Positions 22,921-32,291 of a DNA stretch of 58,597 nucleotides are shown here, piece after piece. This DNA is from Bacillota bacterium (GTDB lineage Bacteria > Bacillota > Clostridia > Acetivibrionales > DSM-1351). The position numbers were made by a program, and so were the translations under genes. The notes below the pieces were generated by a model. It saw nothing but the letters and a program-made list of their open reading frames with translations. It searched no databases and had not been told where the DNA came from. Every line of letters begins with the position of its first letter. Within the stretch, counting starts at the first letter, position 1. Location: NCBI GenBank assembly GCA_023393115.1, contig JAEWMS010000038.1, positions 1 to 58,597 of the forward strand. Direction: 5' to 3'.

Positions 22921-24105
22921 TTGAAGCTATTTGATAGGTTTAGAAATGTAGGTAGGACAGCAAGGTTTCAGATGGTGACTGAAAGGGGTAACGGGTTTTA
23001 TTCTTGGAATGGTAAGTTATATCAAAGCGATATCGTTAGAAGTTGCATAAGACCCAGGGCTAAAGCAATGGGAAAACTAGTAGCAAAACATATCCGTAGA
23101 GATAAAAACGGGATTCAGGTCAATCCAGAACCTTACATAAGGTTTTTGCTTGAAGAGCCTAATCCGTTTATGAGTGGACAAGTCCTTCAAGAGAAAGTTA
23201 CTAACCAGCTTGCGCTAAATAACAATGCTTTCATTCTAATTGTGCGAGATGAATACGGGCTTCCTGTTGAACTGTACCCGATACCATGTTCCGGGGTAGA
23301 AGCTATATTCAGGAACAACGAATTATACCTTAAATTTTATTTTTTGAACGGGAATATCAATACATTTCCGTACACTGAAATAATCCATTTAAGAGACGAC
23401 TTTTGTGATAACGATATTTTTGGCGAAAGCCCGGCAAAAGCATTAACTTCGCTGATGGAGATAGTTAATACCACAGACCAAGGTATCATAAAGGCAATAA
23501 AAAATAGTGGTGTAATCAGATGGTTGTTAAAGTACACCAATTCTTTAAGACCAGAGGACCTTAAAAAAAATGTTGAGGACTTTGTAAATAACTACTTGTC
23601 GATTGAGTCAACTACATTTGGTGCGGCTGGAGTTGATGCAAAGGCTGACGCAATACGTATCGAACCAAAGGATTTCGTTCCTAACGCCGCTCAAACAGAT
23701 AGAACTACTCAAAGAATATACGCCTTTTTCAATACTAATGAGAAAATAGTCCACTCAAATTATACAGAAGATGAATGGATTAGTTATTACGAGGCGAGAA
23801 TTGAGCCTGATGCAATACAAATGAGTAATGAGTACACAAGAAAGTTGTTCACCAGGCGAGAAAGAGGCTTTGGAAATCAGATAATCTTTGAAGCAAGTTC
23901 ATTACAATACGCATCTATGCAAACTAAGCTAAATTTAATGCAGATGGTTGACAGGGGAGCAATGACACCAAATGAGTGGAGATGGGTATTTAACATGGCA
24001 CCAGTAGAGGGTGGAGATAAACCTATTAGAAGGTTAGATACAGCGCCAGTAGCGGAAGGTGGTGAGAATGGTGAAGACGATACCAATCAAGGGAACAATA
24101 GTTAG
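22921..24105 (+). CDS. Phage portal protein
   Basis: 394 residues from TTG 22921 (GGGAGGTGAG). HK97-type portal signature: RFQMVTERGNGFYSWNGKLYQSDIVRSCIRPRAKAMGKL, EEPNPFMSGQVLQEKV and PVELYPIPCSGVEA. Forms the dodecameric vertex through which DNA passes. Acidic, low-complexity C-terminus overlaps the protease gene. Confidence 0.93.
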   Translation: MKLFDRFRNVGRTARFQMVTERGNGFYSWNGKLYQSDIVRSCIRPRAKAMGKLVAKHIRRDKNGIQVNPEPYIRFLLEEPNPFMSGQVLQEKVTNQLALNNNAFILIVRDEYGLPVELYPIPCSGVEAIFRNNELYLKFYFLNGNINTFPYTEIIHLRDDFCDNDIFGESPAKALTSLMEIVNTTDQGIIKAIKNSGVIRWLLKYTNSLRPEDLKKNVEDFVNNYLSIESTTFGAAGVDAKADAIRIEPKDFVPNAAQTDRTTQRIYAFFNTNEKIVHSNYTEDEWISYYEARIEPDAIQMSNEYTRKLFTRRERGFGNQIIFEASSLQYASMQTKLNLMQMVDRGAMTPNEWRWVFNMAPVEGGDKPIRRLDTAPVAEGGENGEDDTNQGNNS

Positions 24106-24796
24106 TAATGATGATAAATGGATTTATGACTGGTTTGAAATTGAAGCTGTCTGCCCTAAAGATATATCAAAATTATTGAGTGAAGCTAATGGAGAGGAAA
24201 TCACAGTTGAGATAAACTCCGGCGGCGGTGATGTATTTGCAGGAAACGAGATATATTATCTATTATCCCAATACAAAGGCAATATGACGATTGATATTGT
24301 AGGGTTTGCTGGTAGTGCAGCATCTATCATAGCTATGGCTGGTAAATGCAGAATTGTCCCAAGCGGATTAATGATGATACATAATGTTTCTGGCGGTGCT
24401 CGAGGAGATTACCGCGCTATGAACAAAACATCAGAAGTACTTAAAACAGCCAATAAGGCTATATCTAATGCTTACATTACTAAAACGGGACTATCACAGG
24501 AACGGCTATTGGCACTAATGGACGAAGAAAAATGGATGGAGGCAAAAGAGGCATTTGAATTAGGGTTTGTTGATGAAATCATAAATGATAATGGGAAAAT
24601 CACTAAACCTATTAAAAACCTATACAACGCGACATTTGCCAATATTTTAAGTCCGGAAGTAATTGAAAAAGTGAGAAATACGGTTAAGAATCCGATCGGT
24701 AACCAAGAAGGTACTGAATCGGATTTTTTAATACAAAAAATGCAGTCACAATTAAATCTTTTAAAATTGAAAGGAGAAAGAAGAAATGAAATTTAA
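24068..24796 (+). CDS. Head maturation protease, ClpP-like
   Basis: 242 residues. EINSGGGDVFAGNEIYYLL and GFAGSAASIIAMAG carry the oxyanion loop and catalytic Ser; MMIHNVSGG carries the catalytic His. This is the serine protease that cleaves the capsid delta domain during prohead maturation. ATG 24068 or GTG 24071 are equally placed after AAGGTGGTG. Overlaps the capsid gene. Confidence 0.92.
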   Translation: MVKTIPIKGTIVSNDDKWIYDWFEIEAVCPKDISKLLSEANGEEITVEINSGGGDVFAGNEIYYLLSQYKGNMTIDIVGFAGSAASIIAMAGKCRIVPSGLMMIHNVSGGARGDYRAMNKTSEVLKTANKAISNAYITKTGLSQERLLALMDEEKWMEAKEAFELGFVDEIINDNGKITKPIKNLYNATFANILSPEVIEKVRNTVKNPIGNQEGTESDFLIQKMQSQLNLLKLKGERRNEI

Positions 24797-25994
24797 AAAC
24801 TACAATGAGTACATCGATCTAAGAAGCACAATGATTGAAGAAGCGAACAGCCTGCTTGCTGATGGTAATATAGAAGCATCTAACGCAAAGCAGGAAGAAG
24901 TCAAACAACTGGACAATGATTGGGACAGCTACGCAAAAGCACAGGCTAACCTTAACGCCTTGAACAATGTAAAGCCTCCAGTAAATGTCCTGAAAAATGG
25001 AGTAGTCGATACCTTAAATACCAAAACCGATGATGATATGTACAACTCCGACGAGTATAAAAGGGCATTTATGAACTATGTGGCAAAGGGAGAATCAATC
25101 CCAGCACAGTTTAAAAATGCGGATGCCAACACCAAAACAACTGATGTTGGAGAAATGATTCCAACTACAACCATGCAGAAAATCGTAGAGAAGATGGAAT
25201 CCACAGGCATGATATTGCCTCTTGTAACAAGAACTTCCTACAAGGGTGGTGTTACCCTTCCTACTTCCAATGTTAAGCCTGTTGCAACATGGGTTGCCGA
25301 AGGTGCAGGATCCGATAAACAGAAAAAGACCACAGGCTCAATTATCTTTGGATACCACAAGTTGAGATGTGCAATTTCCTCCAGCCTCGAAGTCGACGTT
25401 ATGGCATATCCGATATTTGAAACTACATTTGTTAACAATGTAGTTGAAGCAATGGTAAAAGCACAGGAACAGGCAATTATTAGCGGAACTGGTTCAGGAC
25501 AGCCCAAAGGAATTCTGACTGAAACTGCTCCTTCGGGGCAGAATATTGACATTGCAGCAGACAAGGACTTTACATACCAAACCCTTGTAAATGCAGAAGC
25601 TGCTTTGCCTTTAGCTTATGAAAATGGCGCTGTATGGTTTATGACCAAAAAGACATTTATGGCCTTTGTTGGAATGGTTGATGGAAACGGACACCCCATT
25701 GCTCGTGTTAACTACGGTATTAATGGCAAACCTGAAAGAAGCCTGTTGGGCAGACAAGTAGTCCTTAACGACTATATGGCTAGCATTGGGACTACTCTCA
25801 CAGATGACACCGTTGTAGCGTTTCTGTTTAATCCTAAAGACTATATCCTCAATACCAACCTTAATATGACTATTAAGAGGTATGAGGACAACGACACTGA
25901 CGATCAGGTAACAAAGGCAATTATGTTGGTTGACGGTAAAGTAATTGACAAGAATTCCCTTGTTACCATCACAAAAAAGGTGGCTGAGGGCTAA
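24786..25994 (+). CDS. Major capsid protein, HK97 fold
   Basis: 402 residues. The first ~105 residues are a charged helical delta domain, followed by the HK97 core (TTDVGEMIPTTTMQKIVEKMESTGMILPLVTRTSY ... GTGSGQPKGIL ... VWFMTKKTFMAF). The protease gene just upstream probably removes the delta domain. Strong AAAGGAGAAAGA upstream suits a highly expressed gene. Confidence 0.95.
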   Translation: MKFKNYNEYIDLRSTMIEEANSLLADGNIEASNAKQEEVKQLDNDWDSYAKAQANLNALNNVKPPVNVLKNGVVDTLNTKTDDDMYNSDEYKRAFMNYVAKGESIPAQFKNADANTKTTDVGEMIPTTTMQKIVEKMESTGMILPLVTRTSYKGGVTLPTSNVKPVATWVAEGAGSDKQKKTTGSIIFGYHKLRCAISSSLEVDVMAYPIFETTFVNNVVEAMVKAQEQAIISGTGSGQPKGILTETAPSGQNIDIAADKDFTYQTLVNAEAALPLAYENGAVWFMTKKTFMAFVGMVDGNGHPIARVNYGINGKPERSLLGRQVVLNDYMASIGTTLTDDTVVAFLFNPKDYILNTNLNMTIKRYEDNDTDDQVTKAIMLVDGKVIDKNSLVTITKKVAEG

Positions 25995-26182
25995 TGAAAG
26001 TATTGATACCATTTAGGGATAAATACAACCCGGAGCGTATTTATGTTCCGGGTGAGGATTTTAACTCTGACGAGCAGGACCGTATAGATAACCTTGTAAA
26101 ACGTGGACTAATAGAGGGTGTAGAAGATGCACCCTTTAAAGGTCCCAAAAAGAATACTGTAAAGAAAGGCCAAAGGGCGTGA
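25994..26182 (+). CDS. Small head protein, unknown
   Basis: 62 residues starting with a TAATG overlap to the capsid gene. RDKYNPERIYVPGEDFNSDEQDRIDNLVKRGLIE is similar in look to small head-associated proteins in this position (rho-N-like, binding to capsid or decoration). Basic C-terminus. Function inferred only from position. Confidence 0.6.
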   Translation: MKVLIPFRDKYNPERIYVPGEDFNSDEQDRIDNLVKRGLIEGVEDAPFKGPKKNTVKKGQRA

Positions 26183-26186
26183 TTAA

Positions 26187-26468
26187 ATGGCATTGCTTGA
26201 TGATGTAACAAATGCTTTGAGGGAAGATGGAAGCAATACTGAAATATCAGATTTAATCGAAGCAGCAAAAGCAGACTTAAGTCTTAGTGGTGTGTTGGAA
26301 AGCAAAATAGTTGAGGGTGATTCGCTTATAAAAAGGGCAATTATTCTATATTGCAAAGCGCATTATGCTTATGATGATCCAAAGATATCTGAACGCTTTG
26401 AGAATGCCTACCTAAGTTTAAAAAATCATCTATGCTTATCCTCTGAATACACGGAGGTACAGCCATGA
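26187..26468 (+). CDS. Head-tail connector protein (HK97 gp6-like)
   Basis: 93 residues, helical: LLDDVTNALREDGSNTEISDLIEAAKADLSLSGV and a central IILYCKAHYAYDD, the usual gp6/adaptor pattern. Forms a ring below the portal. Overlaps the next gene. Confidence 0.8.
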   Translation: MALLDDVTNALREDGSNTEISDLIEAAKADLSLSGVLESKIVEGDSLIKRAIILYCKAHYAYDDPKISERFENAYLSLKNHLCLSSEYTEVQP

Positions 26469-26791
26469 TTGTTAAACTCAGAAACAAAATACTTATACAA
26501 CACCGTATTACCGGGACAGATGAAAACGGATATCCTTACGAAGAATGGAAGGAATTAACCAAAGTGTGGGCGGCCAAACGAGGACTATCCGGTAGGGAAT
26601 TTTACGCTGCTGCAGCTGTACAATCTGAAACTGATGTTGTGTTTACGGTCCGGAATAACAGCCTTACAAGCCAGATAACTCCAGAAATGCGAATTATAGA
26701 GGGTGCTGATACAGAGAATTTTTACAATATAAAATCAGTAGTCGACAAAGACGGTATGAGGCGATGGCTTGAAATAAGGGCTAGTAGGTGA
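26465..26791 (+). CDS. Head closure / head-tail joining protein
   Basis: 108 residues: RNKILIQHRITGTDENGYPYEEWKELTKVWAAKRGLSGREFYAA is a clear gp16/SPP1-type stopper signature. Seals the capsid exit after packaging. Confidence 0.85.
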   Translation: MIVKLRNKILIQHRITGTDENGYPYEEWKELTKVWAAKRGLSGREFYAAAAVQSETDVVFTVRNNSLTSQITPEMRIIEGADTENFYNIKSVVDKDGMRRWLEIRASR

Positions 26792-26796
26792 TAAGT

Positions 26797-27237
26797 ATGA
26801 ATGGGTTTGACTTAACTGAATTTAATGAACTCATAGGACAGCTTGAAAATCTGGGGGCAGATATGAACCAGGTGGCTGAAAGAGTCCTCGATGCAGGAAG
26901 TGAACCAGCACGGAAAGCATTTGAAAAGAATGTGCCCTTTGATGAAGTAACTCCGGAAGATAGAAGGTATTATGAACATGCCCGAAATACGGTAAAAGTA
27001 TCTAAAACAAAAACTGCAAGAAAGACAAAGAACAGATACCGTCTTATAGAAGCTAAAACCGTGAAAAGAGATGCGCAGGGCAAACTTGTACCATATCTTT
27101 ACTATGTTGAGTATGGCAGTATACAGGCACCAGCTAAACCGTGGATTGAAAAAGCATATAGGGATGCACAGGCGGCAGCAAGCGAACCCATGAAGGAAGC
27201 TTTTGTAAAGGAATTTGATAGGCATATGGAGGGATAA
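26797..27237 (+). CDS. HK97 gp10-family tail-completion protein
   Basis: 146 residues from ATG 26797 (GTAGGTG upstream; GTG 26788 is an alternative). ARKAFEKNVPFDE and YLYYVEYGSIQAPAKPWIEKAYRDAQ are gp10-like signatures. Links the connector to the tail tube. Confidence 0.82.
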   Translation: MNGFDLTEFNELIGQLENLGADMNQVAERVLDAGSEPARKAFEKNVPFDEVTPEDRRYYEHARNTVKVSKTKTARKTKNRYRLIEAKTVKRDAQGKLVPYLYYVEYGSIQAPAKPWIEKAYRDAQAAASEPMKEAFVKEFDRHMEG

Positions 27238-27241
27238 TCAC

Positions 27242-27649
27242 ATGCAGGATGCAACAGCATTAGTATATAAAGCATTAAACTCAGATACAGAGCTTATTAC
27301 TTTACTAGGCGGGAAAGTATCGACTAAAGGCTGGCAAAGGATTTATAACAGTCCTGTTGCACCAAAAGCAGATGAATTTGCCCGTATAACCATGTTTGAA
27401 GTAATTAATGATGATTCGGACCCTGCTGACGATGAACCTCAATTTTCCGATGTCAATATCCGGATTGACGTATGGCTAAAAGAAATAAAAAATCTATTTT
27501 CTATTTGTAAACGTATAAAACAGGTATTAAAAAGTAACTTTTCAATGTGTGCTGTACAGTTAGAAAGCACAATGTATGAAAAGTCGGAAACAGGTGAGGT
27601 AATTTACCACAAACCCATAAATGTATATTTATTATTAGAACAGGAGTGA
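27242..27649 (+). CDS. Tail terminator / DUF3168-like minor tail protein
   Basis: 135 residues from ATG 27242. ALVYKALNSDTELITLLGGK and the central FEVINDDSDPADDEPQFSDVNIRIDVWLKE match the small alpha/beta tail-terminator family found between gp10 and the major tail protein. Confidence 0.78.
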   Translation: MQDATALVYKALNSDTELITLLGGKVSTKGWQRIYNSPVAPKADEFARITMFEVINDDSDPADDEPQFSDVNIRIDVWLKEIKNLFSICKRIKQVLKSNFSMCAVQLESTMYEKSETGEVIYHKPINVYLLLEQE

Positions 27650-27653
27650 TAAT

Positions 27654-28355
27654 ATGGCAGTAAAAATAGGTTTAAGGAGAGCGTATTACGCGCTACTAAC
27701 AAAGGATGTTGAGGGAGAAGTAACCTATAGCGTACCAGTAGCATTGCCGAAAATTCAACAGGCGCAAGTTAATCCTAAGGTTAACAGGGTGCAAGTTGTG
27801 GCAGATGACTTGATAGATGAAGATATATCCCAATGTCTTGGAGCAGATGTTACCATACAAAGAAAAGACTGCTCACCTGAGGAAGAATCTATTCTTCTTG
27901 GTAGACCAAAGGATTCTAACGGTGGAGTATACGGCGGAACATTCGACAATCCTCCTTACTTAGCATTTGGATATGAAAGAACATTTAGCGATGGCTCAAG
28001 CCTTTATGTCTGGTTACTAAAAACAAGGTTTGCACCATCAAACTCTACTGCTGATACAAAACCAGCGGAAAGTGTAACACCACAATTTGATACCATGACA
28101 GCAACCTCAATCACTAGGGCGGCAGATGGAGCTTGGATATATTCTAGGAAATCGTCGGATCCTAATTTTGCATCAACATTTTTCAGCAAAGCAACATTAG
28201 AGGCTCTTGCTAATGTTACAAATCAGGTATATGGGCAACCAGCTGAAATAACCGCTGTTGAAGAACTACCCACAACTGGAACTCCTGGAGTAATATATCA
28301 CCTTAATGATACATATTACTACTGGAACGGTAGCGAATTTGTAGAAATCGAATAA
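27654..28355 (+). CDS. Major tail tube protein with C-terminal add-on
   Basis: 233 residues. The N-terminal ~195 residues follow the phi13/TP901-type major tail protein pattern (AVKIGLRRAYYALL ... VVADDLIDEDISQCLGADVTIQRKDCSPEEESILLG ... GYERTFSDGS). The last ~30 residues (ELPTTGTPGVIYHLNDTYYYWNGSEFVEI) form a separate short beta module common at the ends of phage structural proteins, probably exposed on the tube. Confidence 0.88.
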   Translation: MAVKIGLRRAYYALLTKDVEGEVTYSVPVALPKIQQAQVNPKVNRVQVVADDLIDEDISQCLGADVTIQRKDCSPEEESILLGRPKDSNGGVYGGTFDNPPYLAFGYERTFSDGSSLYVWLLKTRFAPSNSTADTKPAESVTPQFDTMTATSITRAADGAWIYSRKSSDPNFASTFFSKATLEALANVTNQVYGQPAEITAVEELPTTGTPGVIYHLNDTYYYWNGSEFVEIE

Positions 28356-28401
28356 TTAAGGGGCGGCGAAAGCTGCCCTTTATATTTTATGGAGGATAAT
28401 T

Positions 28402-28701
28402 ATGGCACAGAGGACAATTGTTTTAGAATATAACGGGCAAAAAATAGTGTCACAGCCTTTTAAATTCCAACATGCCTGTATTATAGATGATGAAATGTAT
28501 AAATCACGGCAAAAAGACTTTGAATTAACAGATGGACTCATGAACCTTTGGGCATTAGCCGCAATACAAAAAATGTTTGAAGGTACAATTTTGACTGATG
28601 AAATTATTGAAACAGAGATCAACCATAAAGAACTAAAGGCAGAATGTAGAAAAGTTCTTGATTGGTATTTCGGGATTAATGAAGAAATAAAAAACTTATA
28701 A
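28402..28701 (+). CDS. Tail assembly chaperone gpG
   Basis: 99 residues, helical, between the major tail protein and tape measure genes, the fixed place for gpG. Contains FQHACIIDDEMY and a helix-rich C-terminus ending EEIKNL. It ends right after a slippery heptamer, so a fraction of ribosomes make the longer fusion. Confidence 0.85.
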   Translation: MAQRTIVLEYNGQKIVSQPFKFQHACIIDDEMYKSRQKDFELTDGLMNLWALAAIQKMFEGTILTDEIIETEINHKELKAECRKVLDWYFGINEEIKNL

Positions 28702-28892
28702 AGCCCACTGAAGGGAACGCAGACCCAAAGAGTGGGCGGTTAAGAAATTTATATAAAAGTTTTCTAAAAATAAATATTATGCCCTCAGAGGTAGACAAAC
28801 AGGACTTGGAAACTTTACTTTGGATAATGTTAAGTCAGAATGAAGAAGAAACAAATCAAAATACAGATGCTCCAATAATGGGCTTATTATAA
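28402..28892 (+). CDS. Tail assembly chaperone fusion gpGT (-1 programmed frameshift)
   Basis: Reading shifts -1 at the canonical heptamer A AAA AAC (28689-28695), five bases before the gpG stop. The -1 frame then stays open for 65 codons to TAA 28890-28892, giving about 163 residues. The extension has the acidic VDKQDLETLLWIMLSQNEEE pattern seen in gpT domains. Both products are needed in set ratio to assemble the tail around the tape measure protein. Confidence 0.82.
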
Positions 28893-28905
28893 GGCAGGTG
28901 AGAAC

Positions 28906-31900
28906 GTGGCAAAGAATCCTAATATATCATTAAGCGTTTCGACCAGTAAAGCACAGCAAGAGGTTAAAGCTTTAACCGATAATCTAAAAACAGTAAAAAA
29001 AGAGTTTGAAATAGCAAACCTTTCAATACAGGCTTCTGGTACCCAGTTAGATGTACTTACGCATAAAATACAAGGGTACAGCAAACAAGCAGAAGCACAA
29101 AAAGCTATAACTAGCAGAATTAGCGAAGTAGTTAGCCAGGCTACCGCTGCATATCAAGCTGCAGGGCAAAAGGTTGAATCTGCAAGAGCTGCCTATGATA
29201 GAGCTGCAAAGTCTGAAAACGCATCAAAAGAGGAAATCCAAAAACTTAAGAATGAACTTGACAAAGCCAATAATACATATGAAAAACTTGGGAAACAAGT
29301 ATCACAGTGGAATGATAAGCTGTTAAGTAGCCGTAAGGCCGAGGCGCAGCTATCACTTGCCGTAAAGCAAACTACAGCAGAAGTTGAAAAACATAACAAG
29401 TCGCTATCTGAGAATGTAAAAAAAACTCAGAATGTCACAACAGCATCAGGACAACTTTTGAACGTATACTCTCTTATAAAAGGACTTGCCCTAGGTTATG
29501 CAGGTAAAACGCTTTTTGATGCTCTTATAGGTGGCAACGCTCAGTTTGAACAGTATATGGCAAGCTTTGAGGTCCTACTTGGTGGTGCTGACAAGGCACA
29601 AAAGAGAATGGATGAATTAACTGTATTCGCTGCTAAGACTCCATTTGAATTACCTCAGGTTGTAGAAGCTGAAAAGAGATTATTGGCATATGGAGTGGCT
29701 GCAGAAGATACCGCCGAAGTAATGCAAATACTTGGAGATATATCCATGGGTAATGCTGAAAAGCTTAACATGATATCTCTGGCATATGGACAGGTAGTGA
29801 CAAATGCAAAGCTGTACGGTACCGAATTAAGGCAATTTGCCGAAAATGGAGTGCCTTTGCTGGCTGCACTTGCGGAAATGTACGGTAAGACCGAATCAGA
29901 AATGCGTAAAATGATTGAGGGTGGGCAAATAAGCTCACAAGCAGTTACCGAAGCATTACGCCGCATGACTGCTGAGGGCGGTAAATTCTACGGAATGATG
30001 GAAAAACAGTCTCAAACCATGGAAGGATTGTGGGCAACCCTCAAAGATAATGTAGGTATGTTCGCCCGTGAGGTCGGTGAGGATAGCTTTAACTATCTCA
30101 AGGATGAACTAACCTCATTTATGGACACGCTGAACCAAATGGCCGAGTCTGGCGAACTCAACGAAATTGCCAGTGAGATGGGGCGTAATATCGCTAAGTT
30201 TACAGAGTTTGTAGTCGATGCAGTTAAAATCCTTTGGGAATTGAAGGATGTATTAATAGCTGTTGGCTCTGCCATGGCAATAACATCAATAATTAATGCA
30301 GCCGTACAAGCCTTTAATGCGTTAAGGGCAACAGTATTGGCAGTAAAAGCCGGGTTTGATGCTGCAAAGGCATCAAATGACGTATTAAATGCATCATTAA
30401 TAAAATCACCTTGGGGATTAGTTGCGGTAGCAATAGGACTTGTTGGTGGTGCGTTAGTTACATATGCACTAAATGCTGGCATAGCACAAACCGAGACAGA
30501 TAAGCTTGTTGCATCTACCCAGGAACTTACCGAGGAATATGAACGAAACATAAAAGCAGCAGACCGTCAAACTAATGCTACACTTGGACAAGTAACAATA
30601 TCAGAAAAACTTGCAAAGGAACTTGAAAACCTCAGCACAAAGACTAATAAAACAACTGCTGAAAAAGACAGGATGAAGCAGCTTGTTGACCAGCTGAACA
30701 ATAATATACCTAATTTGGTATTGGCAATAAATTCTGAAACCGGGGAGCTCAATAAGCAAATAGGTGTAGTATACAATGCAATTGAAGCCTACAAAGAACT
30801 CATATTTGTAAAAGCATCTGAAAAAAGAGCAAGCGCAGCAGCAGAGAGCATATTAGGGTTTCAGGAACAGAAAACAGCCCTTGAAAAGCAATTAGGAGAA
30901 CTGCAAAAAGTTAATAATCAGTACCAGAAAGAAATAGACCGTACCAACTCAGCAAATCCATATGTAAGATATGATTTTGCTGACAATAACAAGCAAATAC
31001 AGCAGGTCAAAGAAAGTATTGCAAGTATAGACCAGGCTATGTCTGATGCTAATAAGCAAATAGACGAATCTATAAAAAAATCGCAAGAATATGCTCAAAA
31101 ATATGGTAATCAGAAGACAAGTAATGAGCAGAAAGTTTCAACACCGCCTCCTTTATTACCGAGTACAAGCAAAAAAACTTCAAAAAGCGCAGAAGATGCA
31201 ATAAAAAAGGAATTCAGCGACCTTAAATACTACCTAGACATGGAGTATATTACTGAGGCTGAATACTATAAAAGGCTTGCAGCTCTCAGGGATAAATATT
31301 ATAAAGCTGGTTCAACTGAATACCAACAATATACACTTGAAATTAAGAAGTATAATGACAAGCTGAAAGAAGATGCAATAGAAGCGGAAAAAGATAAATT
31401 CGATGCACGCAGAGCTAATTCAGACCGCTGGATAAATGAACAAAAGTTTTATGGACAGCTATCTGTTGAACAGGAAATTAAAGCCTATGAAGCTATCAGA
31501 AAGTATGTAAAAGAATACTACGACAAAGGCATAATTGACAATAAAGAGTATCTGGCACAAATAAGACAACTGAATCAAAATGAGTTTACAGTCCGTAAAA
31601 AGGCATTAGAGGATGAAATTTCAAAGACTATTGAGGCCCAGAAGAAAATCCTAGATGCGCGTAAAGAATCCATAGAGGATGAAGCTGAAGCTGATAAAAA
31701 GCGTTTTGATGCTCGTAAAAAGGCAATCGAAGAAGAATATGAACTAATCGAAAGGCAAGAAAAACAGGCAGACCGTAGCGAGCAACTATCAGAATTACAG
31801 AGTAAGGAAGAAATATATCAACATGCTGCCACTAAAGAAGGTAAGGAACGCCTTAAAGCTATTCGGGAGGAAATAGAAAAACTAAATAAAGAAGCAGCTA

Positions 31901-32280
31901 AAGAGGAGAGGGATATTGAGAAGAATAATCGTCTTGATGCTCTCGAACAGGAACAGGTCCAGGCAGAAGAAAACCGAAAGAGAAGGTTAGAAGAAATAAG
32001 CAAGGAATACGAGAACCTTGAGCAAACACAAAAGAACTTACTGGATAGCATTACCGATTACGCTTCGGCCGCAGCGGGGACACTGGAAGAAGTTACTGCA
32101 AAAGTAAGAGCCTTAATTGAAGCGGTAAATCAAGCAACATCAACAGCAGCACAGGCAACACAAACTGTTAATAACAAAAATGTAACGATAAATCAGACGA
32201 ATAAAAATTATATTACAGATCCTGTAAGCGCCAATATATTAGGACAATCACTAAACTCGGGATTATCAAGGATAAGTTAG
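28906..32280 (+). CDS. Tape measure protein
   Basis: 1124 residues from GTG 28906. Coiled coils at about 10-180 and 760-1090; a TMP domain around 195-400 (YMASFEVLLGGADKAQKRMDELTVFAAKTPFELPQVVEAEKRLLAYG); two hydrophobic segments near 430-480 and 505-527. Sets tail length and is ejected at infection. By the rule of about 0.15 nm per residue the tail would be roughly 170 nm; that is an estimate. Confidence 0.95.
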   Translation: MAKNPNISLSVSTSKAQQEVKALTDNLKTVKKEFEIANLSIQASGTQLDVLTHKIQGYSKQAEAQKAITSRISEVVSQATAAYQAAGQKVESARAAYDRAAKSENASKEEIQKLKNELDKANNTYEKLGKQVSQWNDKLLSSRKAEAQLSLAVKQTTAEVEKHNKSLSENVKKTQNVTTASGQLLNVYSLIKGLALGYAGKTLFDALIGGNAQFEQYMASFEVLLGGADKAQKRMDELTVFAAKTPFELPQVVEAEKRLLAYGVAAEDTAEVMQILGDISMGNAEKLNMISLAYGQVVTNAKLYGTELRQFAENGVPLLAALAEMYGKTESEMRKMIEGGQISSQAVTEALRRMTAEGGKFYGMMEKQSQTMEGLWATLKDNVGMFAREVGEDSFNYLKDELTSFMDTLNQMAESGELNEIASEMGRNIAKFTEFVVDAVKILWELKDVLIAVGSAMAITSIINAAVQAFNALRATVLAVKAGFDAAKASNDVLNASLIKSPWGLVAVAIGLVGGALVTYALNAGIAQTETDKLVASTQELTEEYERNIKAADRQTNATLGQVTISEKLAKELENLSTKTNKTTAEKDRMKQLVDQLNNNIPNLVLAINSETGELNKQIGVVYNAIEAYKELIFVKASEKRASAAAESILGFQEQKTALEKQLGELQKVNNQYQKEIDRTNSANPYVRYDFADNNKQIQQVKESIASIDQAMSDANKQIDESIKKSQEYAQKYGNQKTSNEQKVSTPPPLLPSTSKKTSKSAEDAIKKEFSDLKYYLDMEYITEAEYYKRLAALRDKYYKAGSTEYQQYTLEIKKYNDKLKEDAIEAEKDKFDARRANSDRWINEQKFYGQLSVEQEIKAYEAIRKYVKEYYDKGIIDNKEYLAQIRQLNQNEFTVRKKALEDEISKTIEAQKKILDARKESIEDEAEADKKRFDARKKAIEEEYELIERQEKQADRSEQLSELQSKEEIYQHAATKEGKERLKAIREEIEKLNKEAAKEERDIEKNNRLDALEQEQVQAEENRKRRLEEISKEYENLEQTQKNLLDSITDYASAAAGTLEEVTAKVRALIEAVNQATSTAAQATQTVNNKNVTINQTNKNYITDPVSANILGQSLNSGLSRIS

Positions 32281-32291
32281 GAGGGAATAAG

